From the NCBI GenBank assembly GCA_017506865.1, contig JAFCMP010000223.1, positions 1,054,001 to 1,118,000 on the forward strand: a DNA stretch of 64,000 nt. Reading direction: 5' to 3'. How positions within the stretch are numbered: the first letter of the stretch is position 1; each line of letters opens with the position of its first letter. Source of the stretch: Tribonema minus. Its lineage: Eukaryota; Sar; Xanthophyceae; Tribonematales; Tribonemataceae. Below are positions 42,101-55,816 of the stretch, piece after piece. Under the pieces are notes generated by a model. It was not told the origin of the DNA. It worked only from the letters and a program-made list of their open reading frames with translations, and did not search any database. Both the position numbers and the translations under genes were made by a program.

Positions 42101-45100
42101 ATGTTGCCGGCAGCGAATGACCAATGCCAGCTTTGGCAGTTCCTGTGGTTTGCGGTACTTTGCTGGGCGATCCTTTGCCTCGCTCGCCCTGTCGGCAGCA
42201 CCAGGCTGTCGCCGTCCTCTGTAAGCCTGGGCGTGCTGCTTAGAAACAATACAGTCCTCTTCAGCAATTTTTCCATACAAATACACAACGATGGGACAGA
42301 TCCTCTGCACACCGCAGCTGCGTGGGTGGAGCCTCCCGATCCATTCCTATCGATCCACTTCTCCGGCTCACCTATCCCTCCCGGAGGCAGCAGAACATTA
42401 CGCTTGACCTACGGCCGCAGCTCCGATGGCCAGCAGTCAGAGGCGCTGTCCAGTCTATTGCGAGACCGCGCCGATGGCACTCGGACCGGCAACGTCTTCG
42501 TCACCCTCAACCATACCGATGGGACACAGCACCGGCTCGCTGCCCAGTATAGCGCTGTGCAGGCGAGAGGACAGCTCAAAGTGGCGGGAGGCGCGCTCGC
42601 TTTTTTCGCTGCCAAGGGCGGCGCAAAGCAGATGCGCGTGTACGGTCTCTTCAGCCAGTACTCCGTGCCATTCGTGGAGAGGCGCGAGAAGGAGCCAAAT
42701 GTGGATGCCGCCTGCGTCCCCTTCTTCCAGGTAGCCTGGAAAAAGCACTTGGCAGGCGATGCCGTCGCCGAAATCCGAATCACCTTCGACCCGCAGGCCT
42801 TCTTCGCACAAACTTCAGGCAGGAGCTACGCGCCCACAGACGGCAGGAGCGGGGGCGAGGGGGGGGGTGCGGCGGGGGCGCCCTTCGTGTGCTCTCTGTT
42901 CGTGCCGGCCGAGCTTGACGGAGCGCGCACGCTTCACCGACTGCCGGTGGTCGTGTACACGGGGGCGGTGCACGTGACGGCGCCCGGCGTGTCGCTGGTG
43001 CCGCCGTTCTGCCGCGCTGTCGCGCCGCCGCCGCCGCGGCAGCGGGCGGCAAAGCCAAAGGCGAAGGCGGCGCCGCCAGCGCCGCCGTGGGCTGCGATGG
43101 CGAACGTGTCTGCCGTCTGCAAACTCTGCGAGCCGACCGTCGCGCGCGCGGTGATCGCGGAGATTGGCGGCATCTGCCTCTCGCCGCTCGGAGCGGGGGG
43201 GGAGCACGGGGGGGACGCGGCGGTGGCGGCGGCGGCGGAGGCAGCGGAGCCGCCGCACCCGTCCGCCACGCAGACGGGCGCGGCGCAGTGCTCCGACGTC
43301 GTTGCCGATGGCGGCGTGGTGGTGGTGGACCTGGGGACGGTCGCGGTGCACAGCCGCGCTACGGCAGTGCTCAAGGTGCAAAACTTCAACCCGGAGGCGG
43401 TGACGCTCAGGGGGCCGTTCCGCGGCCCCCGCGCATCGGGCATGGGGCTGCTGAGCCCTGAGGTGCAGTTCAGCCTCACGGACATCCAGGCCAGCGGCGT
43501 TGCTAAGGCAGCATTGCACCTGGCTCGCGGACTGAGAGGCCTCTTCGTGCATTCAAAAGGGGTGCTGATCCCCGAGATCAGCGGCGCGTTCAGCGGCGGC
43601 GACGCGCTAGCTGCCGCCGCCGCTGACGATGACTACTATGCTGACGACTATGGCGACGAGGAGGACGCGGAGGCGCTGTCGCTGACGCTGCCGTCGTGCG
43701 CCTTTCCCGCGCCACATGCAACCATACAGCACGTTGTCAATGGCACCGCCGCCACGCGCCGCACCAACAACGGCGGCGCCTACTCCGCCGCCACGCTGCC
43801 ATCGGAGCACGCCGCCGACTTCGAGCTTGCGGTGCTGGCGACGCTGCCGTCGGTGCAGCAGCGCCCGTGCGCAGCGGCCGCTGCTGCCGCCGGCGCCGCT
43901 GCTGCCGCTGCCGACCTGCGCGACTGCCTCAGCCACTACGTCGTCACGGGCCTGGACCTGTTCACCGCGGGCGGGAGAGTGCAGGTGCGCGCTCTGTTTC
44001 GCGCTGTCGACGGCGGCGTGGACTTCTGGCAGGACGACGGCGGCGGCAGCAGCAGCAGCAGCAGCAGCGGCACCGCCGCGCCTTCCGATGAGGTGCACAT
44101 GGACGTTGGGTTTGTGTTTCCGCGCATGCCGGCACACCAGCGGCAGCACGCGGTGCGCATGTACTCATCGCTGAGCGTGGCCACGAGGCTGACCTTCCTC
44201 GCCAACGAGCCGCGCGGCCGCGAGTCGGCGGCGGCGGCGCCGCTGCCGGCGCACATCGCGCTGCTGCCTGGCGACACCCCCATCATTTTTCCAGCCGCAC
44301 CTGCAGCTGCGACGGCGGCTGCGGCGACGGCGGCGTCGGCGACGGCGACGGCGGCGGCGGCGGTGGCAGCAGGCGCAGCTGCAGAGGGCGTGATCGTGGG
44401 CCACGCGCAGTTGAACTTTGACTGTCCGCCTAGCGATGACGTTTGGGAGTGCGCGGAGCGTCACCTCGCGGCGCAGGCGCGCGCGCAGGCATGCCGGCAG
44501 CAGCGGCGGCACGGCGCGACCGCCGCCGCATGCCCTGCGGACCCTGACGTGCCGCTGCCAAGTCCTCTGCGCGCAGCCTTGGCGCTGCTGCCTAGGCCGT
44601 CCTTCGGCAGCAGCGACAACGGCGGTGACGGCAGTGGCGATGGCAGTGGCGGCAGCAGCGACAGCGGTGCCGGCAGCAGCGGCAGCAACGCTGGCGGTGA
44701 CGGCAGCAGCAGCAGCAGCGACGGCGGTGACAACAGCGGCAGCAGCAGCAGCGACGGCGGTACCGGCAGCAGCAATAGAGGTGGCATGGACGGCGCCGGC
44801 GTCAGCGGCAGCAGCGGCAGTGGCGGCGACAGCAGCAGCAGCAGCAGCAGCGGCAGCAGCGGCAGCGGCAGCAGCGGCAGAGGCGGCACGGAGCCTGTGA
44901 GCGCTGAGGAGGCAGCAGCCCTCACCCTATTGGAGTGGGCGTGGAGCGATGTAGAGATAGACGGCCTGCACCTCATCTCTACCGCGGTTGCGGCGGGCGT
45001 CAGCGTTACGGGCGCCGTGCGCAGCAGCCTCGTGGTGCAGGCGCAGCTCGGGTGGCCCGCGTTTGTGGAGAGTCGCAGGTTGAGCTTTGGCGTCGTGCGC

Positions 45101-45360
45101 GCGGGGCAGCGCTACACGCAGCACCTGCACGTCGTCAATCCCTTCGCCGCGCCGGTGCGGGTCGCGCTTGCTGCCGCAGCAGACGAACCTACGAGGGTTG
45201 TAAATTCGCCGTACCGCGTCACGCCGTGTGCGCGCTGCGTCACGTGGCAAACCGGCAACAGCAGCAGCGGCAGCGGTGGCGCCACGACCGAGCTGGTGCT
45301 GCCGCCGCTTGGCGGCGGATATTTGGGCCCGATAGCATTCACCACGCCGGCGGAGTGCCC

Positions 45361-45392
<32 letters not shown>

Positions 45393-48300
45393 GGCGCGGC
45401 AACGACGCCGCGCAGGGGGCGGGCGCAGGCAGCGCTGCTCAGCGACAGCAGCAGCCGGAAGCCCGCTGCGGCGCCTTGTTCACTGACGTGTACCTGCGCA
45501 GCAACGCGACGCGCCTGGAGCGGGTGTCGGTGGTGGCGTACGTCGGGCACGGGCGCCTGAGCGTTGCGCAGCTGGCGAAGCCGGGGGACGGGTACAGGGG
45601 GGAGTGCGCGGACTGCGGCGTGGACGCAGGCGACGGCGGCGTCGATGTGAGTGGCGGCGCTGCGCGTGATGCTGTGGTATGTTCGCTATGCGGCGTGTCG
45701 TATATGCGTGTTGTGTGTGGTTTGGTGATGTGGTGTGGCGGCGTGCGGAGGTGCCCGACGGCCCGTGCTGCTGCGCCGTTTCCGCCTGGCCCGACTCATA
45801 CGCAGCCATGGCACGAGTTGTTGTCTTTTCTTGGTGCATGCGCGCTTCAGCAGCAGCACGCACACACACCACATGCACGTATGTGAGGCTTATGAACATA
45901 GCCTCCTCGCAGCACAATGTCCATTCTGTGCTCTTTGCAACGCATCATGCGTGCTGCCACAGCGGACGAACCACATTGAAGTTGAAGTGCGCCTAGCGGG
46001 GCATGCAACGGGTCGTGATCTGCCATGACTAACGCAGGGTGTCATGATCCCACCCTGCAAATTGCAGTACAATGTGTCTTTCAGCACCCGTGGCTTGAAC
46101 AAGTAGAGTGTTTCACTAATGAGTCTATGCCTAGGTGGTGTGTAAAGTCAGCTTACGCTGTTCTACTGCTACAGCCGCGCCACAACGGAGGCAGCGGCTT
46201 GTGTCTTTGAGTCCTACAGCAACCAAATTCTGACTGTGTCAGGTGATGCTGCTGTCGTGTGAACTGGTTCTACAGTGCTGCTTTCTTGACATTGCCATGT
46301 GACTTGTGTTGCTGCTGTTGCGGTACTGTGGACTCCAGGTTACAGTCAGGCCATGACTGCAGCACGCCGCAGAGTTGAGCTTTAACCTTTCCACACTGTT
46401 GCGCACCTTGGCGGTTGGCAATATTTCACTGTGCTCTGATGGTATTTTCTGCAGTTCGGCTTGGCCCGCTTGTCGTGTGCGCCCCTTTCACATCGCCGCC
46501 TCCCATACTGCCACCGTGTCAACAACGTGCTCACACAATACTCACGTCATTGTTGCCATCGCCCTCCCGCTCAGCTCGCCGGCTCCTGCAGCTGCGACAC
46601 CACGGAGGAAATGGCGGCGCTGCACGGCATCGGCGACAGCGTCACTTCATCCGACACCGACTTCATGATCACCGACAGTCGTCGCTCATGGCAGTTTGAC
46701 GTTCCGCCAAGCCATCTCAACGCCACCGTGCCGTGCGCCTGCGACGATGACCATGCGGACGCTGAGCAGCGCTGCAGCAGCCTTGCGCGCGACGTCGCTT
46801 GCAGCGGCTACAGCGGCAGCGGCGATGGCGATTGTTACGATGTTGACGGCGCGGACCCAGTCCAGATGTGCCCGCGCACGTGCTACAAGCAGCAGCACGT
46901 GCGCGACGGCGGCAGCAGCGGCGCCGGCGGCGGCGGCAGCGCGGCGCGTGCGTGCCACGCGCCGCGGCCCATGGCGGCGACGTGGAGCATCGCCAACATG
47001 GGCACGGTGCCGATGCGCGTGCTCGACATCGCGCTGGCGCCGGCGGCGCCCGCTGCCGCCAACGACACCGAGGCGGCTGCTGCTGCGGGGCTAGCGCGAC
47101 ACTGCGAGGCTGGCGGCTTCACGCTCACGCACTGCGATGCACTGAAGGCGTTTGAGCCCTTTGAGCTCGCGCCCGGCGAGTCGGTGCTCGCGGGGGTGAC
47201 GTATGCGCCGAGCTGCGTGCTGCGCGCGGCGGCGGCGGCGGCGCCGCTGGAGCCCGCGGCGGAGCTGGTGGTGCTTACGTCTGACGGCGAGCACGCCGTG
47301 ACGCTCACGCCGCGCTACGTCAGCGCGGGCTACGACGTATGCGACGAGCTGGCCCCGCTTGAGGTGCTGCCGCTGCCGCTGCTGTCGCCGCCGCCGCCGC
47401 CGGCCCCCGCGGATGCGACGGAGGGGGCGGAGGCGCCGTGGTATTACACGTGGACCTTCTGGATCCGTGTGGGTGTGGCGCTGCTGCCGCTCCTTCTCTG
47501 GCACGGCATTCGGTGCCTCAAGGACGATATCAGAGAGGCGCAGGAGGCAGTGGCGGCGGCAGCGGCAGCCGCGCAGGCGTCGGCAGCAGCGGCGTCGCAG
47601 GCGCTGGCGCGGCTGACAACGGCGCAGCGGAAGCAGGTGCGGCAGCAGCAGCAGCAGCAGCAGCGGCAGCGGCAGCTGGAGGAGTTGCACGCAGACGCCG
47701 CGCTCGACAGGCGCTTGCGGCGCTGTGCGCTCGTGCGCGTCTACGCGGCGCTGCGCCTGCTGCAGCAGAAGCGGCAGGGCCTGCGCTTGGCGGAGGTGCA
47801 GGCGGCGGCGGACGCAGCGGACCGCGAGTTGCGGCGCGCGCTGCGGTGGCTGAACTGCAATGACACTGCTGCTGCCGCCATGTCGCCGGACGAAGAGGCG
47901 GCGGCGGATGCGCGGGCAGCGGCGGAAGCGGCGCGGGCGACGGTGCACGCGGCGGAGCAGCGGCTGCAGCGGCTGCAGCAGGAGCAGCAGATGTGGGAGC
48001 AGCTGTGGGCGGGTGCCGTTGCCGTGCAGCAGGAGTGCGCGCGGCAGCTGCGCGCAGCGCAACCCGTGGTCGCCGCGCGGTGGCAGCAGGCGTACGCGGC
48101 GGCGCTGCAGGGGGCAGCAGCGGGTGCGGCGGCAGCGCGCGGCGCAGGCGCGCATGCAGCAGCGGCCGCCGCCGACGCTTATTCTGCGGCCAGCGCTGCA
48201 GCAGCTGACGCTTGTGCGGCAGAACAGCTTCGGCTCACGAGGTTCGGCGCCAGCATCCGCAGCGCATTCGCGGCCGTCCTGCCTGCGCCCGCGGAGCGCC

Positions 48301-51300
48301 GCCGTGCGTGGCAGCTGCTGTGCACGGTGAGCCGCTGGGCGATGCGCGCAGCAGATGCGGCGCTGCTCATCACATTGCTCGCCAGCCTGTACCTGCCGCG
48401 GGACTTTGCGTCCGGCGTATTTCTCTTGAAGACACTGCTGCTGGCTGTGGCGGCGCGCGCGCTGCGTGCCGCGCGGCTGCGGGGGCAGCAGCGGCGGCTG
48501 CCGCCGCCTTGGCGGGTGCTGATGCCAGTGCTCAACATGGGTGTGAACGGGCTGCTCTTTGGCTTCGTCACCATTCCTGCGCCACAACGGTGGCCTGTGC
48601 TTTACACGCTCGGGCTCGTGTTTGCCGGCGTAAACGTCGTCGCCTCACGGCAGCAGCGCAGGCGCGATGCGCTCGAAGCGGCAGCGGGCGCGGCAGCAGC
48701 GCAGCCGTTGGCGCAGCCGCCGCCGCCGCTGCTGAGGCGGGCCGCTAACAGCGCATGGGAGCTGCTGCACGGGCTGGTAACGACGGTGCTGGACGCAGCA
48801 ATGCTCATTGTCGGCTGGTACATGGTGCCGCACCTCTGGTTCACAGACAGGTATAATCATGCCAGCAAGATTGAATTTGCGCTGTGCCTGTGGAGAAGAG
48901 GGGCGGCGTGGTTCGCGCTCAACACCAACGAAGCGGCGGCACCGGCGCCGGCGCCGGCCCACTCAATTGCCGCAGCGGCAGCACAGCTGCCTGCAGCGGC
49001 AGCACAGCCGGCTGCAGCGGCGGCGCAGCCGGTTGCAGCACAGTCGGCTGCCCGTGCTGTGAATGATCTGCCCCCAGCAGCGGCAGCGCAGCCGCCGGCG
49101 GCAGCAGCGCACGCACCGCAGCTGGAGCAGATCGCAGCACCAAAGGCGCTGGCAGCAGCGGCGGCGCCGCGGTCGCGGCGGCGCGGCGGTCAACGGCGGA
49201 GGGGCGGCTCAAAGAGCAGTGCGCCGGTCGTGAGAGCAGCAGTGCTCAAGGGAGGCCCCGCAGCCGCCCCGGAAGCAGCGCTGCTCAGCAAGCCTGCCGC
49301 TGCCGCGTCGCTGCTCGTGCGGCAGCTGCCGTCCAGGAGCACCAGCACGAGCAGCAGCACGAGCTCGGACACAGAGTACCCCCCGGCAAAGCGCGCTGTC
49401 GCCGGCGACCGCACGGAGGCACCGGTGGCAGGGATTGCGGGCGACGCGGCGGCGGCGTTGATGGCGAGCGCTGCGGCGGCGGCAGCTGCGCCGGGTGCTG
49501 CGGAGGCTCAGGCTGGAGCTGCGCTGACAGGCAGTGCAGCGGAGGTGGCGGATACGGCGGCGGCGGCGCTGGCGCTGGCGGCTGTTCTGGGCATTGCCGC
49601 GCCTTCCCTGCACGGCGGGCGCAGCGGCAGCACTGCTGCTGCGGCCGCAGCAGCGGCGCCGCCGCACTCTCCGGCGCGATCGGCGGGAGGTCAGGCGGCA
49701 GCGGTCAAGGGGGGGGTGTCGCAGGCTGAGCTGGCGAAGGAGGCTGAGGAGAAAGGTGTTGAAGTTGCAGCGGGTGCAGGGGGCGGGGCGAGCGGCAGCG
49801 GGCGCAGGCGGAAGAGGAAGGCAGCGGGTGCTCAGCAGGTATGGAGTTGAAGTACTGCTATAGAGTCTTGAAGTACACCACTGGGGCAGAGGTTATCTGT
49901 TGCACTACTGGCAAACATGGAATGTGCACGACAAGACATGCACATGCAATGAGGAGGTATGGCAGTTGCATTTTGCTGGTCTGCCATAGTGCATTTTGGA
50001 TTATGTGGTGTCTGCTGCAAGCACACGGCGCACCTGACAGCTGAAAGGCATCTTCAATAATCTCTTTGCAGCGCATTTATCATAAAGTGGGGCATTTGGC
50101 ACCCCTGTCAGATCCTGTATAGGGGAGGCCAGTGTCCCAAATATGGTGTTCGTGCACTGTGTCATTTGCGGCTGGCCATCAGGAGGCGCTTTGAATTGTA
50201 AGAAACGAAAGCTGCATCGCATTGCGACACAGTCAATTGGTGTGCGCCCTATTGACTGGCTCATGGTTGTCACAGGAAGGCGCAGGCCCAGGCATGCTCA
50301 TAGTGCTTTAGAGACGGGGTAAGGTTGGTCAGGTCTACATGACATGCCCAAGTTAAAGTGGCGTGCTCTTCACAAGTTTCACTTGTAGCTGTAGAGCTGC
50401 TTTTTAAAAATCTTCACACCAGATGCTCAAATCGAAGTACTGGAAGTTTGACCTCTGGGCAACTTCTTGCCTGCGCCTATTTTCAAGTGCACCAGACTAC
50501 TGCAGAGCCATGCATCACAGACTGATGCAAATGACACCACGGCGTTTGTCTGTCTTTGCAGCAGCCGCAGCAGCAGCCTGCCCCAGCCGCGGCTGCCGCC
50601 CCGAAGCCGCCTGCTCCGCACCACCAGCAGCAGCAGCAGGTTACAGCACCCAATGCACCAACTGCGCCCGCGCGGAATGGGGCGCAGCGCGCACCTGCTG
50701 AACCTGCTGCAGGCGCACAGCCCCGCACCGCGCCCAAGGCTGCGGCCAGTGACGCAGCGGCAAAGGACAGGGGGCAGAGCAAGGTGGTGGCAGCGGGGGG
50801 AAAAGCTGCTGCGGGAGGGGCAAATGGGTCGAAAAGCGGGGTTGGAGCGGCCCGCGCGACGACGCCGGCAAGCGCGCCAAAGGCGGCGGCAGCGGCGCGC
50901 GCAGCACAGGTGGCAAGCGCGCCAAAAGCGGCAGCAGAGGTGCGGGCGGAGGCAGCAGAGGGGAGGGAGGGCGGCAGCAGCGCTCAGGTGCTGTCTGCTG
51001 CGCACGCGTCAGACGGCGGTGGCGCGCTGGAAGCTAATGGCAGCAGTCAAGCTGGCGGCGTTGACGGCGGCAGCGGCAGCGGCGCGGTGACGCCCACGTC
51101 CCTGCTGCTGTCGCTGCTGGGCAAGGACGACGGAGCGCTGCCGCCGTCGCCGCCGCGCAGCGGCCCGCTGCGCGCGCCGCCGGGCCTCGAGCACTGCCGC
51201 CGCACGCCGCCAGTCGCGGCGCTCAACAAGCAGCCGCCCGCCCTGGTGCACAGCGCAGACACTGCCCGGTCCACTTCACCAGACGTTGGTGACAACAGCA

Positions 51301-52505
51301 GCAGCGAGCCGATGGCGGCAGCGGGGGCAGCGGCGGCGGCGGCGGTAGCGGCGGCGGCGACGCCAGTCGGCGGCACGCCAGAGCGTGCTGCTGCTGCGGC
51401 CACCGTGCCGTTGATGAGCTGGTCACGGCCGCCGCTATTCCAGCTGGCGACTGAGGTGGCGGGCTCTAGCGCAAGCGGCGACAGCAGCAGCGGCCGTCAC
51501 TTTGCGGTCTCAGACACGCCGCCAGTGCGCAACCCCGCAGACACCGCCGCCGCCGCTGCTGCTGCTGCCACCGCTGCTGTGCCCACGCATCAGCGGCCAG
51601 ACGCGAGCAGTGGCCCGGGCCATCACGCCACGGGTCTGATGGCGGGCGTGGCGCCGCCGATGCACGGTGACGCCTCCCTGAGCGCTGCTGCCGGTGCGCT
51701 GCCATCTGTCCGCCATGGCTTCGACACCGACGTGCTGGGCTTCGGGTTGGACGCGGCTTGGGGCACGCTGCTGCCGCCAGAGCGCAACGGCAGCGTGTTG
51801 GCGGAGTCGTCGCCGTTTGGCGCCATCGGCAGCGGCCGGCACGGCAGCGACGCCACTGCGGCAGCAGCGGCAGCGCCTGCAGTGGCATCATCTGCTTTCG
51901 TCGGCGGCGGCATGCGCAGCGCCATCGCACCCCTTGCTCCCAGGGGCGAAGGGGGAGGGTCACCATTTGGCGCAGTTGTCGGCGGCTGGGGCGGCGGCAG
52001 CTGCGAAGCAGCAGCAGCAGCGGCGGCGGCGGCAGCAGCTGCGCCAGTGGCAGACAGGCGGACCATTGGCGCGGCGCATGTCCTGTCCATGGATGCTGGC
52101 GCTGACGACGATATCAATGACATCCTCGCCATGACGTTTGACGTCGACGAGGCGGAGGGAGACGCAGATGCGCTGCCGGCGCCCGCTTACGACCGCATCA
52201 GCGGCGGCGGCGGCAGCAGCAGCGGCGGCGGCGGCGGCGGCGTAGACGGTGGCATCAGCAGGGGCAGCAGCGGCAGGAGCGAGCATATGCTGCTAAGTCC
52301 AGCAATGTTTACGGACCGGGCAGCGCTGCTGCAGAGCGATGAGCGTAGTGCGTACAGCAGGAGCAGCGCCGGCGCCGGCGGCGGCAGCGGCGGTAGCGGT
52401 GGTGCCCCCCCAGGCTTTTCCTCATTTCTCACGCCGTCGTTCTTTGCGAGCACGGCCAATGAGAATGTGGAAGAGAGGGCGGAGGAGGGGGAAGGGGGGG
52501 GGTGA
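42101..52505 (+). CDS. TMEM131-like giant membrane protein (3 exons)
   Basis: Exons are 42101-45646 (GAT|GTGAGT donor), 46575-49838 (CTCAG|CTC acceptor, CAG|GTATGG donor) and 50562-52505 (TTGCAG|CAG to TGA). All are phase 0, giving about 2917 residues versus about 1880 in human TMEM131. The ATG at 42101 starts a signal peptide (LWQFLWFAVLCWAILCLA). Next is a PapD/ASH-like N-terminal domain (SVSLGVLLRNNTVLFSNFSI), typical of TMEM131, which aids collagen/cargo secretion from the ER. Residues about 830-930 are a Ser/Gly run and a (CAG)10 tract gives poly-Gln. The expected membrane segment is near 1471 (TWTFWIRVGVALLPLLLW). Unusually, further hydrophobic segments follow near 1775-1940 (AALLITLLASLYLP, AAMLIVGWYMVPHLWF). 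The tail is Ala/Pro/Ser-rich. The family call is from remembered motifs. Confidence 0.65.
44600..44890 (+). repeat. Coding microsatellite (GGCAGCAGCGGC), Ser/Gly tract
   Basis: An imperfect trinucleotide array of AGC and GGC codons inside exon 1 of the TMEM131-like gene. The opposite strand reads as Leu/Pro and the next frame as Ala, which explains the long shadow ORFs here. Confidence 0.8.
45360..45391 (+). repeat. (CAG)10 coding microsatellite
   Basis: Ten uninterrupted CAG codons give a poly-Gln tract in the TMEM131-like protein. It is a likely length polymorphism. Confidence 0.9.
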
Positions 52506-55039
52506 TGCCCGTGCTCGACAGTGGTTTATTCATATATGTATGTGTTGTGAGTGTGGCGCGCTTCGGCCGCATGTAAACTAAGACAACAACAATCCGGGGA
52601 CAGGAGGTTTGCGGTTGCCGCTGCTGTGGGCAGGGCACAGGAACGAGGGCGCAAAGAGGAGGGGGCAGATTGTGCGCTACGGTTGCGGAGACACGTGAGC
52701 GTTTCGAATTGGGGTCTCTCTTGTGTGGCAAGCGGCACACGCCGCGGTACGCCCGCAGCAGCACTGCCGCAGCTGCTGCATGTGGCGCATAGCATGATCT
52801 CTGTGTGTCTGGTACTTGCAAAGTCTGCCCAGCCCTCGCGGCGATTCAGGGGAAGAGGGGGGAGCAGATGCTGAGAGGGCTTAGTAGGATCAACTTCCAT
52901 ACGTGATTGGCTACTGTTGAGGGCGGTATTGCCACCTCAGCATGATGAACAGTAGCGTGCATGCCTGCACTGGGCTCACGACACAGAATGCCCTGGGTTG
53001 CACGCACTCGTTCTCCGATCCAACGCACCGACATTTATGGTGTCTTGACGAGCATTGCGGGGTCAAGACTTGTCTACTGAGGGTGGCGCGCAGCGCATTG
53101 AGCTTGCTGGCAACAAAGCACCGGCACATGGCGGGTTTACGGGCAATGGCATGGAAGTGATCTGGTCCGGAGCAGTCTCCTGTTTTGTTCTCGTTGTTGA
53201 AAACGTGTATGAATATGCTTGACATGAGCTCATGCCATCATTTGCACCATTACATGTGGCATCAGGCAAGTGCAACGAATGCTGTAGTTCAACTCTGGTG
53301 CACCATGTCGCCTCTACTGAGGCTAGCGCTGTGCTCTCACAGTGCACACTTTAGAGATCCATCGCAAGGTCCGTTCTGTAGCAATCAAGTAGCATTTGCG
53401 TGATGGTCAGATCAGGTCCAAAGGCAGTTCATCGACCTGCCTCTATTGCAACACATTGTGCATCTTGCATACATGTACGAAGTACTGTTGTGATATTTTA
53501 CTTCAGTGTGTGGCTTGGAGACCAATGCAAGTTTGCAAAGCACGAAGAGGGGCGCTGACGTTCGATTGGCATGTGTAAAGGCATCTCGCTGCGGCTTTTC
53601 AGACGTTTTGGTCAGCGCTGCAGTTGACGATGATGCTCTCACTCCACAGTCCGGATTACTCAGACAGGTCACAGCACCATTGCAATGAGAGCCTGCCCCC
53701 CTGAAAACACACACGCCTCAAATTTGATCATTTGGAAGGTTCATTTCAGCACCAGCGATGTCACCCAAACAGCATTCCTGGCGAATAGCAAAACTCCGCC
53801 TTGCCTGGAAGACGCAAGCAAGATTATTAGTGTGACTGAGATGAATGAATTTAGAAGCACCATCCGCTAGGCCAAGCGGGGCACGCAGTCCTGGTCAAAG
53901 CAGCAAGCTTTGACCCATTGTTTCGAAGACCAGTTTGCACTCTCTACGGGACGCACATGGCATGCACACATTGTAAGCGCGCTCTCAGTTCATGCGCACT
54001 TGTCAATCCGTGGCCGAGAGCTGTCACAGTTGCAGTGGCAGTTGAGCACTGCTGTGCGCTCATGTCATGTTACCCAAGGATTGATTGCACCATGCACCAC
54101 GGTGCTTGCGTTTGCTCTCATCCGAGACTCCAACGTGGATTGCACTGGCAGGTTGAAACAGAGTGCAAGGCATGCAACGATTCAAGCGCGTTTATCAGCG
54201 CCACTCTGCGGCCATCGTTGCTATTTACATGCGGCGGACCGCCTGCGCATTCATTCATGTGTTCGTTCATGAATCGCAGTCCCGGCTCAGCCCCCAAAGA
54301 GCATTTCAAATGTGCATGTGAGCAGGTTGATGGCAATCAGCGGCCCTGCAGGGCAACAAACGACAGGTTGGCAACATAGTGTGAGCCTTGTGACATCAAG
54401 CAAGGACAGCACTTTGGTGATTCTGGGTGACATGCTGTGGCATTGCACTCAACTCCGAACATAAAACCATTGCAACAACAGATCATTTAGTTGAATGTAC
54501 CAAGTCATAAAGTGATTACTTGTGCTGAGCTCAGCAGCTGGCCATGCCATGCAGAGCACTTAGGGTTGAAATGAGCTTGAATCGATTCAATCATGAAATC
54601 TCTTGGCTACGAGGCGCCAAGCGTTCCACCAAGCGCAAACCGCCCAAGCTGCCGTGTAAGAACTGTGTCCGAACAGTGGACATGAGCACCAGTGCAGACA
54701 CATGAACCTGCACTAAACCAAATAGCATCATGACCTCGTTGTACAACAAACACATTGCACGCATTGCAGTGATAGACTCCGCAGACGATGGAAGCGCTTT
54801 CATGATGACAATGAGGACATGCACTGAACCATACGCTCACAACAATGGTGAACCCCAAACGCTGCTGAGAAGCATCAAGAGCTTCGGGCTTCTGCAAGTA
54901 AACCATTATCATGCGCATTGCAACCGCATATTCTACAACACATGGCAAGTGGAAGCGGTTTCATGGCATCTCGCGGCCTGTTCATATCCGCAGCAGCAGC
55001 CGCACCACAACACACACTTGCGCAAAATGCAGGCGAAGG

Positions 55040-55163
55040 CTGACCCTAACCCTAACTTTAACCCTACACCTACTCCTGATCTAGGGCTAACCTTGACGGT
55101 AAGAAACACTTGCCCTACACCTACTCCTGATCTAGGGCTAACCTTGACGGTAAGAACACACTT
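55040..55163. repeat. 51-bp tandem duplication next to telomere-like repeats
   Basis: Two copies of CCCTACACCTACTCCTGATC, then TAGGGCTAACCTTGACGG, begin at 55062 and 55113. They follow CTGACCCTAACCCTAACTTT at 55040-55059. Confidence 0.8.
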
Positions 55164-55674
55164 GCAAGATGACTTTGCGACCAGTGGCTGCAGGTCCTTG
55201 GTTGCAGTTTGTGCACAATATTTCCTGGGAGTGGTTCAGCAAGTTCCCGCATTGTTAGGGTTTGGCTGAGGGTTGGCTTTGGCCAAGGACAAGAGAGAGT
55301 CACACAGTCACGCACCTCTTAAGTAGGCAACGGCGTTAATAAGGCCAATTGCTGTACCGCAGACAACCATGCAGGCAGTTCACAGTTGCACACAGAGAAA
55401 GGGCAGGACAACAGGTTTAGCAGAGGGACAATTGGACCCTTTGCAGTGGCAAACAGCAGACTGGCCCTTGTCTGTATGTGTACATGGTTTGAAGCACATT
55501 GCTCAGCACACTGACACTGATTGTTGCCGCACCGGAGGTTTAATGCGGAGGCGGCATGCGACCTGACCACTGCAGCCAGTGCCACGTTCACGCCTGGGAG
55601 GTCATGGAAGGACATGTGCCCGTGCATGAAGTACCAAGGACCTTCACGCTAAAGCAAGGTATGCGACGACAATC

Positions 55675-55816
55675 ATGTCTGTCAATGTCTGGTGCCAGCA
55701 TTACAGCTTGTCTCAGGACGAGCCGGTCTCCGTTAAGTTCCAAGAGCTGCAGGAGATGTCAGCCTTTGGTAACTCGACACTTGTAAAGGCAGTGTCAGGC
55801 TTTGGCAAACCAGAGG
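55675..55816 (+). pseudogene. Possible orphan exon or decayed coding fragment
   Basis: After a CTCAG acceptor, the frame reads DEPVSVKFQELQEMSAFGNS then TLVKAVSGFGKPE, followed by a GAG|GTGCGT donor. Composition and splice-like borders suggest a former exon. The preceding Cys/His-containing frame (HVHAWEVMEGHVPVHEVPR) ends at a donor of incompatible phase. No family was recognised. Confidence 0.2.

Noticed and set aside
46461..49850. TMEM131-like exon 2 as a separate gene starting at 46461
   Set aside because: The bases before 46575 read as non-coding, with a clear CTCAG acceptor. Phase and domain order join it to the 42101 exon.
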